Source: Leclercia sp. S52 (GTDB lineage: Bacteria > Pseudomonadota > Gammaproteobacteria > Enterobacterales > Enterobacteriaceae). From it: a stretch of DNA of 64,000 bases. A model generated the notes under the pieces. It did not search any database, was not told the origin of the DNA, and worked only from the letters and a program-made list of their open reading frames with translations. The translations under genes and the position numbers were made by a program. How positions within the stretch are numbered: the first letter of the stretch is position 1; every line of letters starts with the position of its first letter. Positions 63,087 through 64,000 of this stretch are shown in pieces. The DNA is taken from the NCBI RefSeq assembly GCF_039727615.1, contig NZ_CP152474.1, forward strand, positions 3,410,001 through 3,474,000, given 5' to 3'.

Positions 63087-64000
63087 ATGATTTCAGGCAT
63101 TTTAGCATCCCCGGGTATCGCTTTCGGCAAAGCACTGCTGCTGAAAGAAGACGAGATCGTCATCGACCGGAAAAAAATTTCTGCTGATAAGGTAAATCAG
63201 GAAGTTGAACGTTTTCTGAGTGGCCGTGCAAAAGCATCTGCGCAGCTGGAAACGATCAAAACTAAAGCTGGCGAAACTTTCGGTGAAGAAAAAGAAGCCA
63301 TCTTCGAAGGGCACATCATGTTGCTCGAAGATGAGGAGCTGGAGCAGGAAATCATAGCCCTGATTAAAGATAAAGGCATGACGGCCGACGCGGCTGCCCA
63401 TGAAGTTATCGAAGGTCAGGCGACTGCCCTGGAAGAGCTGGACGATGAATACCTGAAAGAGCGTGCGGCTGACGTGCGTGATATCGGTAAGCGCCTGCTG
63501 CGCAACATCCTCGGCCTGGCCATCATCGATCTGAGCGCGATTCAGGATGAAGTAATCCTGGTTGCTGCTGACCTGACCCCGTCAGAAACCGCACAGCTGA
63601 ACCTGAACAAGGTGCTGGGTTTCATTACTGACGCCGGTGGCCGCACCTCCCACACCTCTATCATGGCGCGTTCTCTGGAACTGCCTGCCATCGTGGGTAC
63701 CGGTAGCGTCACCTCTCAGGTTAAAAACGACGACTATCTGATTCTGGATGCCGTAAACAATCTGGTTTACGTCAACCCAACCAACGAGCAAATCGAACAG
63801 CTGCGTGCCGTTCAGGAACAGGTTGCGACCGAGAAAGCCGAACTGGCGAAACTGAAAGATCTGCCGGCTATCACGCTGGATGGTCATCAGGTTGAAGTCT
63901 GTGCCAACATCGGTACCGTGCGTGACGTTGATGGCGCAGAGCGCAACGGCGCAGAAGGTGTAGGCCTGTACCGTACCGAATTCCTGTTCATGGACCGTGA
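63087..64000 (+). CDS. ptsI: PtsI, PTS enzyme I (N-terminal part)
   Basis: The first 304 codons are visible before the window ends. Enzyme I takes phosphate from phosphoenolpyruvate and passes it to HPr. The N-terminal domain starts [24 protein letters not shown], and the phospho-His is in [15 protein letters not shown] (about residue 189). The HPr-binding helices and the start of the PEP-binding domain ([16 protein letters not shown]) follow. It lies 45 bases after ptsH in the same operon. Confidence 0.98.
   Translation, partial: MISGILASPGIAFGKALLLKEDEIVIDRKKISADKVNQEVERFLSGRAKASAQLETIKTKAGETFGEEKEAIFEGHIMLLEDEELEQEIIALIKDKGMTADAAAHEVIEGQATALEELDDEYLKERAADVRDIGKRLLRNILGLAIIDLSAIQDEVILVAADLTPSETAQLNLNKVLGFITDAGGRTSHTSIMARSLELPAIVGTGSVTSQVKNDDYLILDAVNNLVYVNPTNEQIEQLRAVQEQVATEKAELAKLKDLPAITLDGHQVEVCANIGTVRDVDGAERNGAEGVGLYRTEFLFMDR

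Overview
The window is a chromosomal segment of a flagellated member of the Enterobacteriaceae. The backbone follows the E. coli K-12 order closely: fadJ-fadI-yfcZ-fadL-mlaA-yfdC-argW, then lpxP-ypdK-alaC-ypdAB-glk-yfeO, then ypeC-mntH-nupC-yfeA-(2x tRNA-Ala)-yfeCD-gltX-(3x tRNA-Val, tRNA-Lys)-yfeR-yfeH-ypeB-ligA-zipA-cysZ-cysK-ptsHI. An ipdC gene (indolepyruvate decarboxylase) next to glk/yfeO, an orphan flagellin and an FlxA-like gene point to an Enterobacter/Lelliottia/Leclercia-type organism rather than Escherichia. The genus call is inference.

Region 1 (1-6.2 kb) holds fatty-acid uptake and beta-oxidation genes with FadR-type sites, lipid-asymmetry lipoprotein MlaA, the FNT channel YfdC and tRNA-Arg(CCU), whose gene lacks the encoded CCA. 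Region 2 (6.2-34.4 kb) replaces what lies between argW and lpxP in E. coli. It contains a secreted heme peroxidase with RTX repeats, an orphan flagellin with a sigma-28-like promoter, an isochorismatase-like hydrolase, a YaiL homologue, and a full Lap-type biofilm module. That module has a retention-module adhesin with about 620 residues of Asp-Ala/Asp-Ser repeats, its type I secretion system, the periplasmic protease LapG and the c-di-GMP receptor LapD. Next comes an uncharacterised envelope cluster: a helical-repeat protein co-directional with lapG, and divergently an alpha/beta hydrolase, a MurF-like/S11-like/CapA-like triple fusion, a lipoprotein and a polytopic membrane protein. This is the best candidate here for an undescribed system, plausibly making or modifying a peptide-type surface polymer.

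Region 3 (34.6-54.5 kb) is backbone plus ipdC and an aldo-keto reductase. The tRNA-Lys 3' end and its terminator are duplicated in an arrangement like the rtT repeats. Region 4 (54.6-64 kb) runs from the FlxA-like gene through ligA, zipA and cysK to ptsH and partial ptsI.

An overriding quality issue affects the annotation. Thirteen reading-frame breaks in eleven genes (including glk, alaC, ipdC, yfeR and yfeA) can each be repaired by removing one base from a homopolymer of 5-8 bases. Two of three tRNA-Val copies and one terminator stem also carry one extra G. This looks like systematic homopolymer over-calling, not gene decay. The affected genes are given as whole CDS spans with the break noted.
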